From the NCBI RefSeq assembly GCF_003268885.1, contig NZ_QLSX01000010.1, positions 110,291 through 174,290 on the forward strand: 64,000 nucleotides of DNA, read 5' to 3'. The DNA comes from Onishia taeanensis (GTDB lineage: Bacteria; Pseudomonadota; Gammaproteobacteria; Pseudomonadales; Halomonadaceae). Positions 1 through 9,798 of this stretch are shown piece by piece (position 1 is the stretch's first letter; the number at the start of each line of letters is the position of its first letter). A program made the translations under genes and the position numbers. The notes under the pieces are model-generated. The model was given only the letters and a program-made list of their open reading frames with translations. It was not told where the DNA came from and ran no database searches.

Positions 1-68
1 GCATCAGGTCATTACCAGGCGGACTATGCCATCGGTTTGGTTTATGACTACCTTCTGAATAACCATGC

Positions 69-92
69 CCTCACAAGGGGCGTGAGGCTTTT
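69..92 (+). terminator. hairpin with T-tract upstream of bkdA1
   Basis: CCTCAC (69-74) and GTGAGG (82-87) form a 6-bp stem with a 7-base loop, followed at once by CTTTT. It lies only 27 bases before the first dehydrogenase gene. It may terminate an unseen upstream gene or act as a leader attenuator. The stem is short, so the call is tentative. Confidence 0.35.
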
Positions 93-118
93 CACCACCA
101 CCCCCAGGGAAGAGCATC

Positions 119-1333
119 ATGACAACAACCACTTCCTCGCTCGTTCACTCCCCGACCTTTCTGAAGGGCGACGAGTTTTCGATCGATACCTTTGCGTTGC
201 TCAAGCAGGACGGCAGCCTCTTTGAAGGAGCAGCGGCGCCCGAACTCGACCGCGACAAGGCGCTGCGCATCTACCACGCCATGGTCTTCATCCGGGTGCT
301 CGACGAGCGCATGCTGGCCGCCCAGCGCCAGGGCCGGCTGAGCTTCTACATGCAGTGTACCGGCGAGGAGGCCGCGGTAATCGGCAGTGCCGCGGCGCTG
401 GATGACGAAGACATGATCATGGCTCAGTACCGTGAGCAGGGGGCGCTGGCCTATCGCGGCTTTAGCTGCGACGAATTCATGAATCAGATGTTCGGCAACG
501 AGCGTGACTACGGCAAGGGACGCCAGATGCCGATCCACTATGGCTCGGCCAAGCTGCATTACATGACCATCTCCTCGCCGCTGGCCACTCAGATTCCTCA
601 GGCCACCGGCTATGCCTATGGGCAGAAGCTCGCCGGCGATGGCCACTGCACTATCACCTATTTTGGCGAGGGGGCCGCCTCGGAGGGCGACTTCCATGCC
701 GCGCTGAACATGGCCACGGTGCACAAGGTCCCGGTGATTTTTTTCTGTCGCAACAACGGCTATGCGATCTCCACCCCGGCGGTCGAGCAGTTCGCCGCCG
801 ATGGCGTCGCCCCCCGAGCCTTCGGCTACAAGATGCGGGTCATGCGGGTCGACGGCAACGACGTGCTGGCGGTCTATCAGGCCACTCTGGAGGCGCGCCG
901 GCTGGCCGTGGAGCATAACCAGCCGGTATTGATCGAGGCCATGACCTATCGCCTGGCGGCCCATTCATCTTCCGATGATCCTTCCGGCTATCGCAGCAAG
1001 AAGGAAGAAGAAGCCTGGCGGGAAAAAGACCCGATCCTGCGACTACGCCGCTGGCTGGAATCCCGCGAGTGGTGGAGCGATGAAGAAGAGAAGACCCTGC
1101 AGGAGCGCCTGCGTCGTGAGGTGCTAGAAACCATGAAGGTAGCCCAGAAGCGCCCGGCGCCGCCTCTCGAGAGCCTGATCACTGATGTCTACGACACCCC
1201 CACGCCGCAATTGAACGAGCAGTTTGCCGCGCTGGAAGCGCATATCCGGCTTTATCCAGAGGCCTATCCCAAGAGCGCTTCCCAAGGCTCGACTACGTCA
1301 TCGGATGCCGAGAACGGCCAGGGAGGGCGCTGA
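119..1333 (+). CDS. bkdA1: branched-chain 2-oxoacid dehydrogenase E1 component, alpha subunit
   Basis: This is the thiamine-diphosphate-dependent alpha subunit of the E1 decarboxylase. With the beta subunit it decarboxylates the 2-oxoacids from valine, leucine and isoleucine and passes the acyl group to E2 lipoate. The 404-residue protein carries the ThDP/Mg motif GEGAASEG at residues 183-190, ending at N212-N213 (RNNGYAIST), and the family segment [12 protein letters not shown] near 103-114. The long N-terminal extension of about 45 residues before the first helix is typical of Pseudomonas-type BkdA1 and not of pyruvate dehydrogenase. The ATG at 119 has an AGGGAAGAG ribosome site. It is the first gene of an operon with E1beta (1-base gap) and E2. 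The exact 2-oxoacid preference is inferred from family resemblance. Confidence 0.93.
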   Translation: MTTTTSSLVHSPTFLKGDEFSIDTFALLKQDGSLFEGAAAPELDRDKALRIYHAMVFIRVLDERMLAAQRQGRLSFYMQCTGEEAAVIGSAAALDDEDMIMAQYREQGALAYRGFSCDEFMNQMFGNERDYGKGRQMPIHYGSAKLHYMTISSPLATQIPQATGYAYGQKLAGDGHCTITYFGEGAASEGDFHAALNMATVHKVPVIFFCRNNGYAISTPAVEQFAADGVAPRAFGYKMRVMRVDGNDVLAVYQATLEARRLAVEHNQPVLIEAMTYRLAAHSSSDDPSGYRSKKEEEAWREKDPILRLRRWLESREWWSDEEEKTLQERLRREVLETMKVAQKRPAPPLESLITDVYDTPTPQLNEQFAALEAHIRLYPEAYPKSASQGSTTSSDAENGQGGR

Positions 1334-1334
1334 G

Positions 1335-2312
1335 ATGGCGAACATCAATTTACTGCAGGCCATCAATCAGGCGCTGGATATCGCCATGGCCGCCGATGAG
1401 CGAGTGCTGTGCTTCGGCGAAGACGTCGGCGGCTTCGGTGGCGTCTTCCGCGCTACCAGCCACCTGCAGGAAAAATACGGCAAGGCACGCTGCTTCAACA
1501 CGCCGCTGGTCGAGCAGGGCATCATCGGCTTCGCCAATGGCCTGGCCGCTCAGGGGTCAACGCCGGTGGCGGAGATCCAATTTGCCGACTACATCTTTCC
1601 GGCCTTCGACCAGATCGTTAACGAGTCGGCCAAGTTCCGCTACCGGTCTGGCAATCTGTTCAATGTCGGCGGCCTGACCATTCGCGCGCCCTACGGTGGC
1701 GGTATCGCCGGCGGGCTCTATCACTCCCAGTCGCCTGAGGCGTATTTCGCGCATACGCCGGGCCTCAAGGTCGTGGTGCCCCGCAACCCGCACCAGGCCA
1801 AGGGGTTGTTGCTGGCGTCCATCCGTGACCCCAACCCGGTGCTGTTCTTCGAGCCCAAGCGGCTCTATCGCGCCTCGACCGGAGAGGTGCCGGAAAGCGA
1901 TTACCAGCTGCCCCTAGGCGAGGCCGAGGTGATCAAGGAAGGCAGCGATATCACCCTGCTGGCCTGGGGCGCCCAGATGGAAGTGACAGAGCAGGCTGCT
2001 GAACTCGCCGAGAAGGAGGGTATCTCCTGCGAGATCATCGATCTGCGCAGCATTCTGCCCTGGGACGTCGAGACCGTGGCGACCTCGGTCTTAAAGACCG
2101 GCCGACTGCTGATCAGTCATGAGGCACCGCTGACCGGCGGCTTCGCCGGCGAGATTGCCGCCACCATCCAGGAGCGCTGTTTTCTTTACCTGGAGTCGCC
2201 GATCAGCCGGGTCACCGGCCTGGATACGCCCTTCCCGCTGACGCTGGAGAAGGAATACCTGCCCGATCGCCTCAAGGTCTTCGAGGCGATCAAGGCCAGC
2301 ATGGCGTACTAG
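1335..2312 (+). CDS. bkdA2: branched-chain 2-oxoacid dehydrogenase E1 component, beta subunit
   Basis: The 325-residue beta subunit completes the E1 heterotetramer. It opens with [15 protein letters not shown] and has the transketolase pyrimidine-binding signature [15 protein letters not shown] near residues 29-43. A segment [12 protein letters not shown] and a C-terminal transketolase domain containing [17 protein letters not shown] follow. The ATG at 1335 starts one base after the upstream TGA, so translation is coupled. The reading frame stays open back to 1224 inside the alpha gene, but that extension has no homology and is rejected. A 25-base gap separates it from E2. Confidence 0.93.
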   Translation: MANINLLQAINQALDIAMAADERVLCFGEDVGGFGGVFRATSHLQEKYGKARCFNTPLVEQGIIGFANGLAAQGSTPVAEIQFADYIFPAFDQIVNESAKFRYRSGNLFNVGGLTIRAPYGGGIAGGLYHSQSPEAYFAHTPGLKVVVPRNPHQAKGLLLASIRDPNPVLFFEPKRLYRASTGEVPESDYQLPLGEAEVIKEGSDITLLAWGAQMEVTEQAAELAEKEGISCEIIDLRSILPWDVETVATSVLKTGRLLISHEAPLTGGFAGEIAATIQERCFLYLESPISRVTGLDTPFPLTLEKEYLPDRLKVFEAIKASMAY

Positions 2313-2337
2313 AACCCGGTATCCGGACAGGAGAGCA

Positions 2338-4044
2338 ATGATGAGCGATTTTATGCTGCCCGATATCGGCGAAGGTATCGTGGAGTGCGAGGTGGTCAAG
2401 TGGCTGGTCGGCGAGGGCGACGTGATCGAGGAAGACCAGCCCGTCGCCGAGGTGATGACCGACAAGGCGCTGGTGGAGATTCCCGCGCCCTATCATGGCC
2501 GGGTCACTCGGCTGTATTACCGAGAGGGTGAAATTGCCAAGGTGCATGCGCCGCTCTTTGCCCTGGTGGGAGATGAGGCCGGCGAGGAAGGACCGTCACC
2601 AGAAAAAGAGCAGGGTCAGGCACACCAGGGGGCGTCTCAGCCGGCAACTCGAGAGGCGGCCACGCGCGCGCCGGAACCAGCGTCTCAGATCGCCGCTGAA
2701 TCGTTGTCTCGGCAGGCCATCTCCGCCAGCGGCACCGACTTCGTGCTGCCGGATATCGGCGAGGGCATCGTCGAGTGCGAGGTCGTCGAGTGGCGTATCC
2801 AGGAGGGCGACGAAATCGCCGAGGACCAGCCGGTGGTCGACGTGATGACCGACAAGGCATTGGTCGAAATCACCGCACCGGAGGCCGGCCGTGTGACCCG
2901 GCTTTACTATCAGCAGGGCGAGCATGCGCGGGTGCACTCGCCGCTGTTTGCTTATCTTCCCGAAGGACTAGGTCTCTCCGAAGGGCAAGCGTCTTCTAGT
3001 GCCGCCGAGCCCGCGGCGACCAACCCGCAGACGACGCGGCAGGCGGGAGGTGCTGCTGAGGGCGCGGTCGTGTCGCCGAGTGCACCGCAGCAAGGACGCG
3101 CCTCAGCCCAGGGCAGTGGTGCTTTCGGGCGGATTCCGGCGAGCCCGGCGGTGCGCCGTCTCGTGCGCGAGCATGCGCTGAGCCTTTCTGCCATTCCCGG
3201 CTCGGGCAAGCACGGCCGGGTGCTCAAGGACGACGTGCTGCGCTTCCTCGAACAGGGCGAGCACAGCGACGAGCACCGCCAGCCATCGTCGAGCGAGACG
3301 CCTGCGCCGACGACGGTCGGTGGCACCTCCGCCGTCGGCGAGATCCGCGTCGAGCCCCTCAAGGGCATTCAGGCGGTGATGGCGCGGCGCATGGTGGCTT
3401 CGGCCAGCACCATTCCGCATTTTGCCTACGGCGACGAAATCGACGTCACCGAGCTGCTGGCGCTGCGCGAACGCCTCAAGCCCGAAGCCGAGGCGCTGGG
3501 GGTGAGGCTGACCTTGATGCCTTTCTTCATGAAGGCCCTGGCGCTTGCGGTGCAGGAGTTCCCGATCCTCAACAGCCGGCTCACTGATGAGGTCACCGAG
3601 ATTCACTACCAGAGTGCCTGCAATATCGGCATGGCGGTGGACAGCCGGGTCGGCCTGATGGTGCCCAATGTGAAAGGCGTCGAGCGCAGGAGCCTGCTGG
3701 CCATCGCCGGCGAGATCGCGCGCCTGACCCTGGAGGCACGGGAAGGCCGCGTGCAGCAGGCAGATCTCAAGGGTGGCACCATCAGCATTTCCAATATCGG
3801 CGCCCTGGGCGGCACCTACGCCACGCCGATCATTAATGCCCCGGAGGTGGCCATCGTGGCGATCGGCAAGACTCAGCGGCTGCCGCGCTTCGATGCCGAT
3901 GGCCAGGTGGTGAGCCGGGCGATCATGACCGCGACCTGGTCGGGCGATCATCGTGTGATCGACGGCGGCACCATTGCCCGTTTCGTCAATCGCTGGAAGG
4001 GCTATCTGGAGTCACCGCAAAGTATGTTGCTGCACCTTGGCTAG
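2338..4044 (+). CDS. bkdB: branched-chain 2-oxoacid dehydrogenase E2, dihydrolipoyl acyltransferase with two lipoyl domains
   Basis: E2 core of the complex: it moves the branched acyl group from lipoyl-lysine to CoA. The 568 residues show two almost identical lipoyl domains with lipoylation sites in VMTDKALVEI at K43 and K173. Ala/Pro/Gln-rich linkers follow, then a peripheral subunit-binding domain at about 266-305 (SPAVRRLVREH), then the catalytic acyltransferase domain from about 335. The active-site motif DHRVIDGG gives His538. Most branched-chain E2 proteins have one lipoyl domain, so the duplication stands out. ATG codons at 2338 and 2341 are both possible behind GGAGAG. No dihydrolipoamide dehydrogenase (E3) gene follows, so E3 must come from elsewhere. 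Confidence 0.93.
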   Translation: MMSDFMLPDIGEGIVECEVVKWLVGEGDVIEEDQPVAEVMTDKALVEIPAPYHGRVTRLYYREGEIAKVHAPLFALVGDEAGEEGPSPEKEQGQAHQGASQPATREAATRAPEPASQIAAESLSRQAISASGTDFVLPDIGEGIVECEVVEWRIQEGDEIAEDQPVVDVMTDKALVEITAPEAGRVTRLYYQQGEHARVHSPLFAYLPEGLGLSEGQASSSAAEPAATNPQTTRQAGGAAEGAVVSPSAPQQGRASAQGSGAFGRIPASPAVRRLVREHALSLSAIPGSGKHGRVLKDDVLRFLEQGEHSDEHRQPSSSETPAPTTVGGTSAVGEIRVEPLKGIQAVMARRMVASASTIPHFAYGDEIDVTELLALRERLKPEAEALGVRLTLMPFFMKALALAVQEFPILNSRLTDEVTEIHYQSACNIGMAVDSRVGLMVPNVKGVERRSLLAIAGEIARLTLEAREGRVQQADLKGGTISISNIGALGGTYATPIINAPEVAIVAIGKTQRLPRFDADGQVVSRAIMTATWSGDHRVIDGGTIARFVNRWKGYLESPQSMLLHLG

Positions 4045-4092
4045 GTCGCGATGGGCAGGATCATGCTGGGATCGCACTGACGGGATGAGATC

Positions 4093-5934
4093 ATGACGGC
4101 GACGTCGCTCCAGCAGTTCTACATCCCGGAAGAGCAGTCGATCTACCTGCTCAGCCATGACGATGCTAAGAAGCTCAAGGACTGGGTCGCGCTCTGCCAG
4201 ACCCAGCTCGAGCAGCTCGGCTACCGTGACATCGCTCTGATCGGCAAGGGCGCCTATGGCTTCGTGTTTGCCGGTCGGGCGCGGCACCCGGCCGGCGAGG
4301 TCGAGCACGTCTTCAAGTTCACCCGGGTGACGCTACCTCAGAAGTTGCAGGACCGGCTCGAGGAAGAGGCCTTCATGCTCGAGCAGGTCGAGCACCCGCG
4401 AGTGCCCAGGCTGATTGCCTACCAGCGGGTGCGCAACCAGTCGATCCTGGTCATGGAGCGGGCACCGGGGGAGAACCTCGAAGAAGTATCGTTGCGCCAC
4501 GGCCGGCTGTCGCCGCGGCTGGTGGTACATATTGCCGCGCAACTGGCGGACATCCTGCGGCACTTGCGCCGTGAGTCTGGGCGGCGCAAGCCGCTGGTGC
4601 ACGGCGATATCAAGCCCTCGAACCTGGTCTTTGATGCCGCCACCGAACGTATCGCCCTGATCGACTGGGGCTCCTCGGTCTTCGCTCAGCTCGACGAGCG
4701 CCTGCAGCACGTGGCCACCAACGTCATGGAGCTGATGTCCGATAACCTGCAGCAGACCAACGCCCGCCTGGGCGATGTCTATTTCATTGGCGAAGAGCAG
4801 CTGAACGGCGCACTGTCGTCGCCACGTTTCGATGAGCAGGGCGCGGCCGGGACGCTATATGCACTGGCCTCGGGGCAGTCCTGTCGTTTCGGCCATCGGG
4901 CGATACCCGCAACGTCGCTTGGCCTGCCCATGGAGTTTGCCCGCATGCTCGACGCCATGCTTTCGCCGGACCCGGCGCTGAGGCTGCGGGCCGGCGATTA
5001 CTTTCTTGATCATATGCCGCGGCTGGCGCGCACCGTGATGGTCGAGCTCGACGAGCCCCCCGAAGCGTCACTGCTACCCGTCTGGGTGCGTCCGGCCGGG
5101 CGCGAGATCGATACCGTGGTCTACAGCTCGCGCAAAGCCTTCCTGCGCGAGGAAGGCGCGCCGGAGCAGATGAGCGAGGTCAACGACGTTCAGCTCGACC
5201 GTTACTACAAGAACTTCATGCAGGGCATGGGGGAGACCGAGAAGGCCTTCCTGGCCGCAGTCAGCCGGCTCGGTCGCTATCCCGTGGTCGGCGGCCTGGC
5301 GATTCGCTGGGAGGCTGACGGTATCTACGTCGATATCTCGCTTAACCTCCATGACCCCGCCCTGAAGGCGGCCTTCGTCAGCGCCGTCAACAACATGATT
5401 CACCTGGCAAGGGCCATCTACCGTCGAGGGATCTTCAAGAGCTGCCTGTTCAATGCTCGGGAGACCCTGCACGTCGACCGGCTGGGGCCGGATCAGCCCT
5501 TTATTCTCACGCCGGACATGCGCCTGCCCTACGAGGTCAGCGCGGTCCCCGAGCTCGAGGATCACACCCGGGTGCATTCCTATTTCGAGGATGGCCCCGA
5601 CCCGGAAGAATTCCTGGTGCTGCCCGACGAGATCATCGTCTCTCTCGAGGCTCTCAACGCCATCCACCATACCGGCATGATCATCTTCGAGGCGCTGCCC
5701 ACCCACTTGAAGATCCACAGCTACTACCGGCTGCTGGATCCGGCACGCGAGTCGGAGTTTCGAAAGCGACTGAATGACATCCTGGCGGCGGTGGGGCTGA
5801 TCGAGGGGCTTGGCGTCTCGGGCTTCATGAAGATGCCTTACAAGGACACCAAGTTTTTTGCCCACATCGAGCGCATGCCGGAGCGCTACTACCCCAAGAA
5901 TCCTTATTCCCCCAAGAACCCCTATGCCTCATGA
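4093..5934 (+). CDS. Hanks-type protein kinase-like protein with unknown C-terminal domain
   Basis: Predicted cytoplasmic protein kinase of 613 residues. The kinase domain spans about residues 45-320. It has a glycine loop GKGAYGFVF (51-59), a candidate ATP lysine K75 (VFKF), the catalytic loop HGDIKPSNLVFD with D172, K174 and N177, and DWG at 191-193 in place of DFG. All the catalytic residues appear present, so activity is plausible. The C-terminal half (about 320-613) has no family I recognise; it is not transmembrane and ends in a small repeat, NPYSPKNPY. It starts 48 bases after bkdB on the same strand and may share its transcript. A role in phosphorylating the dehydrogenase is only a guess from position. 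A 171-base gap separates it from the SMC operon. Confidence 0.8.
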   Translation: MTATSLQQFYIPEEQSIYLLSHDDAKKLKDWVALCQTQLEQLGYRDIALIGKGAYGFVFAGRARHPAGEVEHVFKFTRVTLPQKLQDRLEEEAFMLEQVEHPRVPRLIAYQRVRNQSILVMERAPGENLEEVSLRHGRLSPRLVVHIAAQLADILRHLRRESGRRKPLVHGDIKPSNLVFDAATERIALIDWGSSVFAQLDERLQHVATNVMELMSDNLQQTNARLGDVYFIGEEQLNGALSSPRFDEQGAAGTLYALASGQSCRFGHRAIPATSLGLPMEFARMLDAMLSPDPALRLRAGDYFLDHMPRLARTVMVELDEPPEASLLPVWVRPAGREIDTVVYSSRKAFLREEGAPEQMSEVNDVQLDRYYKNFMQGMGETEKAFLAAVSRLGRYPVVGGLAIRWEADGIYVDISLNLHDPALKAAFVSAVNNMIHLARAIYRRGIFKSCLFNARETLHVDRLGPDQPFILTPDMRLPYEVSAVPELEDHTRVHSYFEDGPDPEEFLVLPDEIIVSLEALNAIHHTGMIIFEALPTHLKIHSYYRLLDPARESEFRKRLNDILAAVGLIEGLGVSGFMKMPYKDTKFFAHIERMPERYYPKNPYSPKNPYAS

Positions 5935-6105
5935 GTCAGTCCGCTGACCACGCACACCGCAGACCTCACTGCCCGCTCAAAGGCCCGCCGATGTTTAAGC
6001 CAGGCACCGATTAGACCGCTATTGGCATACCTGCTCGGGCTCCATCCGGGCCTCGCCTCTGGCAAGATAGGGGCCATGGATGTCAGTAACGAATAAGGAC
6101 GTGGC

Positions 6106-9100
6106 ATGGCCCATCTTTTACGCATCGTGATGATTCACGGCCACCTTGACGGTGTGGTCGAGCTGAATGTCGATGGTCACACCAATATTTGCGGGACCAA
6201 CGCCTCGGGGAAGACCACCTTGCAGCGCCTGGTGCCGGTGTTTTACGGCGAGCTGCCCAACAAGGTAGTGCCCAAGACACGCATGAAGTTCGATGCCTTC
6301 TATCTGCCGCATCGCAACAGCTACCTAGTGTATGAATACCGGCGCGAGGCGGGCAATGTCTGCCAGGCGGTGTTGACGCGCAAGAGCGATGGGGGCGTCG
6401 AGTACCGCTTCGTGGGGGCGCCATATCGCCCACAAGACTATCTGGTGGAGAGCGAGGCCGGTGTCGCGGCCCTCGATTACAGTCAGTGGGCCAGCGAGCT
6501 GCGCCGCGAGGGGGTGAGCGTATCGGCCAAGCTGGGCGCTACCTCCGAATACCGCTCGGTGATCCAGAATGATTTCACCCAGCTGCATGGCAATAGTCGC
6601 GATGGCCTCAGGCTGCGCCAGATAGCCGCTCAGTTCAGCCTGGTGAAGCCCGAACGCCGCATCCGCCACATGGAGAAGCTGATCTCGGCGGTGCATGCCA
6701 AAGAGGGCAAGATGGATACCCTCAAGACCATGCTGGCCGCGATCTTCGAAGAAGATGGCGTCGAGCTGCCGGTCACCCGGATTCGCAATACCAAGGCCCG
6801 CGACTGGATCGCGCAGATGCGTCAGTCGATGCGCCTGGAGCCCATGCAGCAGTTAGTGGCCCGGCTTGGGGAGGTGGATCGCGACATCGCTGACCTGGAG
6901 GCGACGTTATGGCAGCTCAAGCCCCAACTGGAGGCCGATCGTCATCGCGCCGAGCGCGGCCTGGCCGATAGCGATGAGCAGCTTGCCGTCCACCAGCGTG
7001 ACTTCCAGGCCCGTGAACGTGACTACGGACAGACCCGCGACGCGCTTAACGATCGCTTCAGCGAGCTTAACAGCGAGCTCGAACGTACCCAGCATGAGCT
7101 CACCGATCTGCAGCAGCAGTACGAGCGCTACGCCGAGGCGGACATGCCGGCCCTGGAGCGTGATCTGGAAGCCTTGCCCCAGTGGCGTGAGCAGTGCCAA
7201 CAGCTTCGAGAGCACCTGACCCACATGCAGGAAGCCGTGCAGGCCAGTCAGGCGCAGCTCGATGGACGGCTGCGCGAGCTGGCCGATGTGCTGGCGCGGC
7301 AAACAGAGGAAACTCAGGGCCTCGTCGATGCCCTGGGCGATGAGAAAACTGCCAGTCGCGAGCAGCAGTGGGAGGCCGAGCGCAGTATCGAGTCGCGGTA
7401 TCAGGACGAGCGTGCAGCCCTCGAGGGCAGCTATCAGGCGCGGCTCGAGCAGGGCGTCGAGCGATTGGCCGAACTCAAGGCGCAGCTCGCGTCTACCACC
7501 CAGACTGGCGAAGAGGCCCAGGAGGCCGAACTGGCCCAGGCGCGGCTGGACCAGGCGCAGAGCGATCGCAATGCCGCATCTGAGAGCCTGGAAGGCGTGC
7601 GCCACGAGCACGAGACCCTAAAGCGCGAACGTGACGCCGCTGAACGTGAGCGCGAAGCGGCCAGGCAGCGGTTGTCTGAGGTTCAGGATCATGGCTATGC
7701 GCTGCATCAGCAGCGTGATCCTGCCCAGGGCAGTCTGCGACATTTTCTGCGCTACCACCGGCCCGGCTGGGAGCAGCAGTTGGGCAAGGTGATCGCGCCC
7801 GAATTGCTCGAGCGTCGGGATTTGTCGCCGCAGCTTTCTGAGGTGGCGCCAGAAGGGGGGCAGGGTGACCTGTTCGGTGTGGCCCTCGATCTGGCGGCGA
7901 TTGACCTGCCTGATTACGCACAGGATGAAGCCAGCCTGATGGCGGCTATCGAGGCGGCCGAGGACGCGCGTCAGCGGTCAGAGGCCGAGCTGCAAGCGGC
8001 CGAGAAGCAGCTCAAGTCAGGCCACGACCGCGTGCGGGAGGCCGACGAACGCCTGGGGCAGGCGCGGATTGCGCTCAAGCGAGCCGACGAGGAAGTGAAG
8101 TACGCGCTCGAGGCGCGAAGCCAGCAGCAGGAACGCCATGCCCGGCAGCAGAAAGAGCGTCGTCTGGCTGGCGAAGAGGCGCTGGCGGCTCAGGAGGCGA
8201 CTCAGCAGGCACTGCGTGACGAAAAGCGTGAGCAGCTGAAGGCGATGGCGGAATCTCACCAGGCGCAGCTTTTGGAGCTGAAGGCCGATGGGCAGAGCCG
8301 ACTGGATAGTCTGCATGAACAGATTCGCCAGCATAAACAGCGGCTCGATGACTTGAAGGATGAACACCGGCGTCAGCGCGAGGAGCTGGAAGCCGCCTAT
8401 GATCGAGAGCTGCAGGAGCAGGGCGTTGACCCCGTTACGCTGCGAGATACCCGCTCGCGTTTGACAGCGCTCGATGAGCGTATTCGGACCACGGCTCGGC
8501 GCCGCGAAGAGCTCGACGCCTATACCCGTTTCATGCGCGTTGAATGGGGCGAGCGCAAGCCACAGCTGGTCGACAAGGAAGCGGTGCTGTCGCGTGACCT
8601 CCAGGCGGTCAAGCGCGAACTCGAGCAATGCAGGCAGGATTTCCAGGCGGCCAAGTCGGCGCATCAGGATGCGATCAAGGCACTCAAGGCCCAGCGCGAC
8701 GCGCAGCAGCAGGTGATCGACGCCCTCAAGCCGCTACTGAGCCAGTTGGCCGGCCTGGGGCTTGGCGCGTCGACTCAGCCTATCAGCGAGGCGCCCGGCG
8801 ATGTGCATGAACGCATGGAACGGGCGCGGCAAGCCCTGGCCAGTCGCAGTCATGAACTGGATACCCTGCGCAAGGGCTGCGAGCAGGTGGAAAGCGAGTT
8901 GATCAAGGGCGCCACGTCGGGCTTCGTCGAGACCCTCGACGCCGAGCGGGCCAAGCTTGTGGAAGATGACCCCGAGCAGGCCGGCAACCCTCGGCGTCAC
9001 CTACCGCTATTGCGCGGCATGCTTCAGCTGCTGGAGGATCAGCAGCAGCAGCTGATCCAGGAGGGGCGCAATCTTGGCGATGACCTGGACAAGTTCTTCA

Positions 9101-9798
9101 CCGTCTTTCGCGACCTCAACCGCCGCATCAGTGCCCAGAGTCGTCGCCTCTCCGAAGAGGTCGCCGACGACCTGCGCCTCGAGGGCATCAGCAAGGCCGA
9201 AGTGCGCATCCAGTCGACCATCGATGAGCTGGGCTTCTGGGAGCCTCTTAAGCTGTTTGCCGAGCATTTCAGGGCGTGGCGCGGCGACGGCCTGCCCAGC
9301 GATGACTATCTCAATGCCCTGGCCGATGTGGTGGACCTGCTGCGCAGCGATCAGCAATACAGCTTCGAGAGCCTGCTGCGCCTCGAGCTTTACTTGAACG
9401 AAGGCGGCAACGATCTGGTGATCAAGAACGATCGCCAGCTTCTGGAATCGTCTAGCCACGGCATGGCCTACCTGATCCTGTGCAAGTTCCTGCTTGCTTT
9501 CACTCGCTTGCTGCGCGGCCAGGCGGAGATCGCCATCCACTGGCCCATCGACGAGATCGGCACGCTGGCCTATCACAACGTCGAAAAACTTTTCGATGCC
9601 TGCGACAGCAACCGCATCCATATCGTCGGCGCCTTTCCCAACCCCGAGTCGGACGTGCTGATGCTGTTCCACAATCGCTATCTGATCGATCGCGACGACA
9701 GCCGCCCCAACCGTCGTTGTCTGAAACGCATCGAACCGCGGCTGAGTCGCCTGGCCGAGCGGCTGCAGGCCCGCGCCACCGAGGAGGTCGTAGAATGA
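6106..9798 (+). CDS. mksB: SMC/MukB-like ATPase (MksB / JetC type)
   Basis: Large coiled-coil ATPase of 1230 residues, the motor of a MukBEF-like condensin. The N-terminal head holds Walker A GTNASGKTT (30-38). The middle, from about 260 to 1000, is a long Glu/Gln/Arg-rich coiled coil interrupted near 540-600 by a hinge-like segment. The C-terminal head holds a signature-like SSSHGMAYL and Walker B IHWPIDEIG with D1149-E1150. The family may be the one catalogued as DUF3584, but I cannot confirm that here. It starts at ATG 6106 behind AAGGA and overlaps the next gene by ATGA. Its partners are a MksE-like protein, a kleisin-like protein and a Toprim protein, which points to a MksBEF-JetD (Wadjet-like) complex rather than chromosomal MukB. 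Confidence 0.82.
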   Translation: MAHLLRIVMIHGHLDGVVELNVDGHTNICGTNASGKTTLQRLVPVFYGELPNKVVPKTRMKFDAFYLPHRNSYLVYEYRREAGNVCQAVLTRKSDGGVEYRFVGAPYRPQDYLVESEAGVAALDYSQWASELRREGVSVSAKLGATSEYRSVIQNDFTQLHGNSRDGLRLRQIAAQFSLVKPERRIRHMEKLISAVHAKEGKMDTLKTMLAAIFEEDGVELPVTRIRNTKARDWIAQMRQSMRLEPMQQLVARLGEVDRDIADLEATLWQLKPQLEADRHRAERGLADSDEQLAVHQRDFQARERDYGQTRDALNDRFSELNSELERTQHELTDLQQQYERYAEADMPALERDLEALPQWREQCQQLREHLTHMQEAVQASQAQLDGRLRELADVLARQTEETQGLVDALGDEKTASREQQWEAERSIESRYQDERAALEGSYQARLEQGVERLAELKAQLASTTQTGEEAQEAELAQARLDQAQSDRNAASESLEGVRHEHETLKRERDAAEREREAARQRLSEVQDHGYALHQQRDPAQGSLRHFLRYHRPGWEQQLGKVIAPELLERRDLSPQLSEVAPEGGQGDLFGVALDLAAIDLPDYAQDEASLMAAIEAAEDARQRSEAELQAAEKQLKSGHDRVREADERLGQARIALKRADEEVKYALEARSQQQERHARQQKERRLAGEEALAAQEATQQALRDEKREQLKAMAESHQAQLLELKADGQSRLDSLHEQIRQHKQRLDDLKDEHRRQREELEAAYDRELQEQGVDPVTLRDTRSRLTALDERIRTTARRREELDAYTRFMRVEWGERKPQLVDKEAVLSRDLQAVKRELEQCRQDFQAAKSAHQDAIKALKAQRDAQQQVIDALKPLLSQLAGLGLGASTQPISEAPGDVHERMERARQALASRSHELDTLRKGCEQVESELIKGATSGFVETLDAERAKLVEDDPEQAGNPRRHLPLLRGMLQLLEDQQQQLIQEGRNLGDDLDKFFTVFRDLNRRISAQSRRLSEEVADDLRLEGISKAEVRIQSTIDELGFWEPLKLFAEHFRAWRGDGLPSDDYLNALADVVDLLRSDQQYSFESLLRLELYLNEGGNDLVIKNDRQLLESSSHGMAYLILCKFLLAFTRLLRGQAEIAIHWPIDEIGTLAYHNVEKLFDACDSNRIHIVGAFPNPESDVLMLFHNRYLIDRDDSRPNRRCLKRIEPRLSRLAERLQARATEEVVE

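Noticed and set aside
92..964. Long minus-strand open frame antisense to bkdA1
   Set aside because: It mirrors the codons of a conserved E1alpha gene and its product has no family features; similar antisense frames lie opposite many GC-rich genes here.
5074..5865. Long minus-strand open frame opposite the kinase gene
   Set aside because: No homology pattern, and the plus strand encodes a coherent protein; it is a GC-skew artefact.
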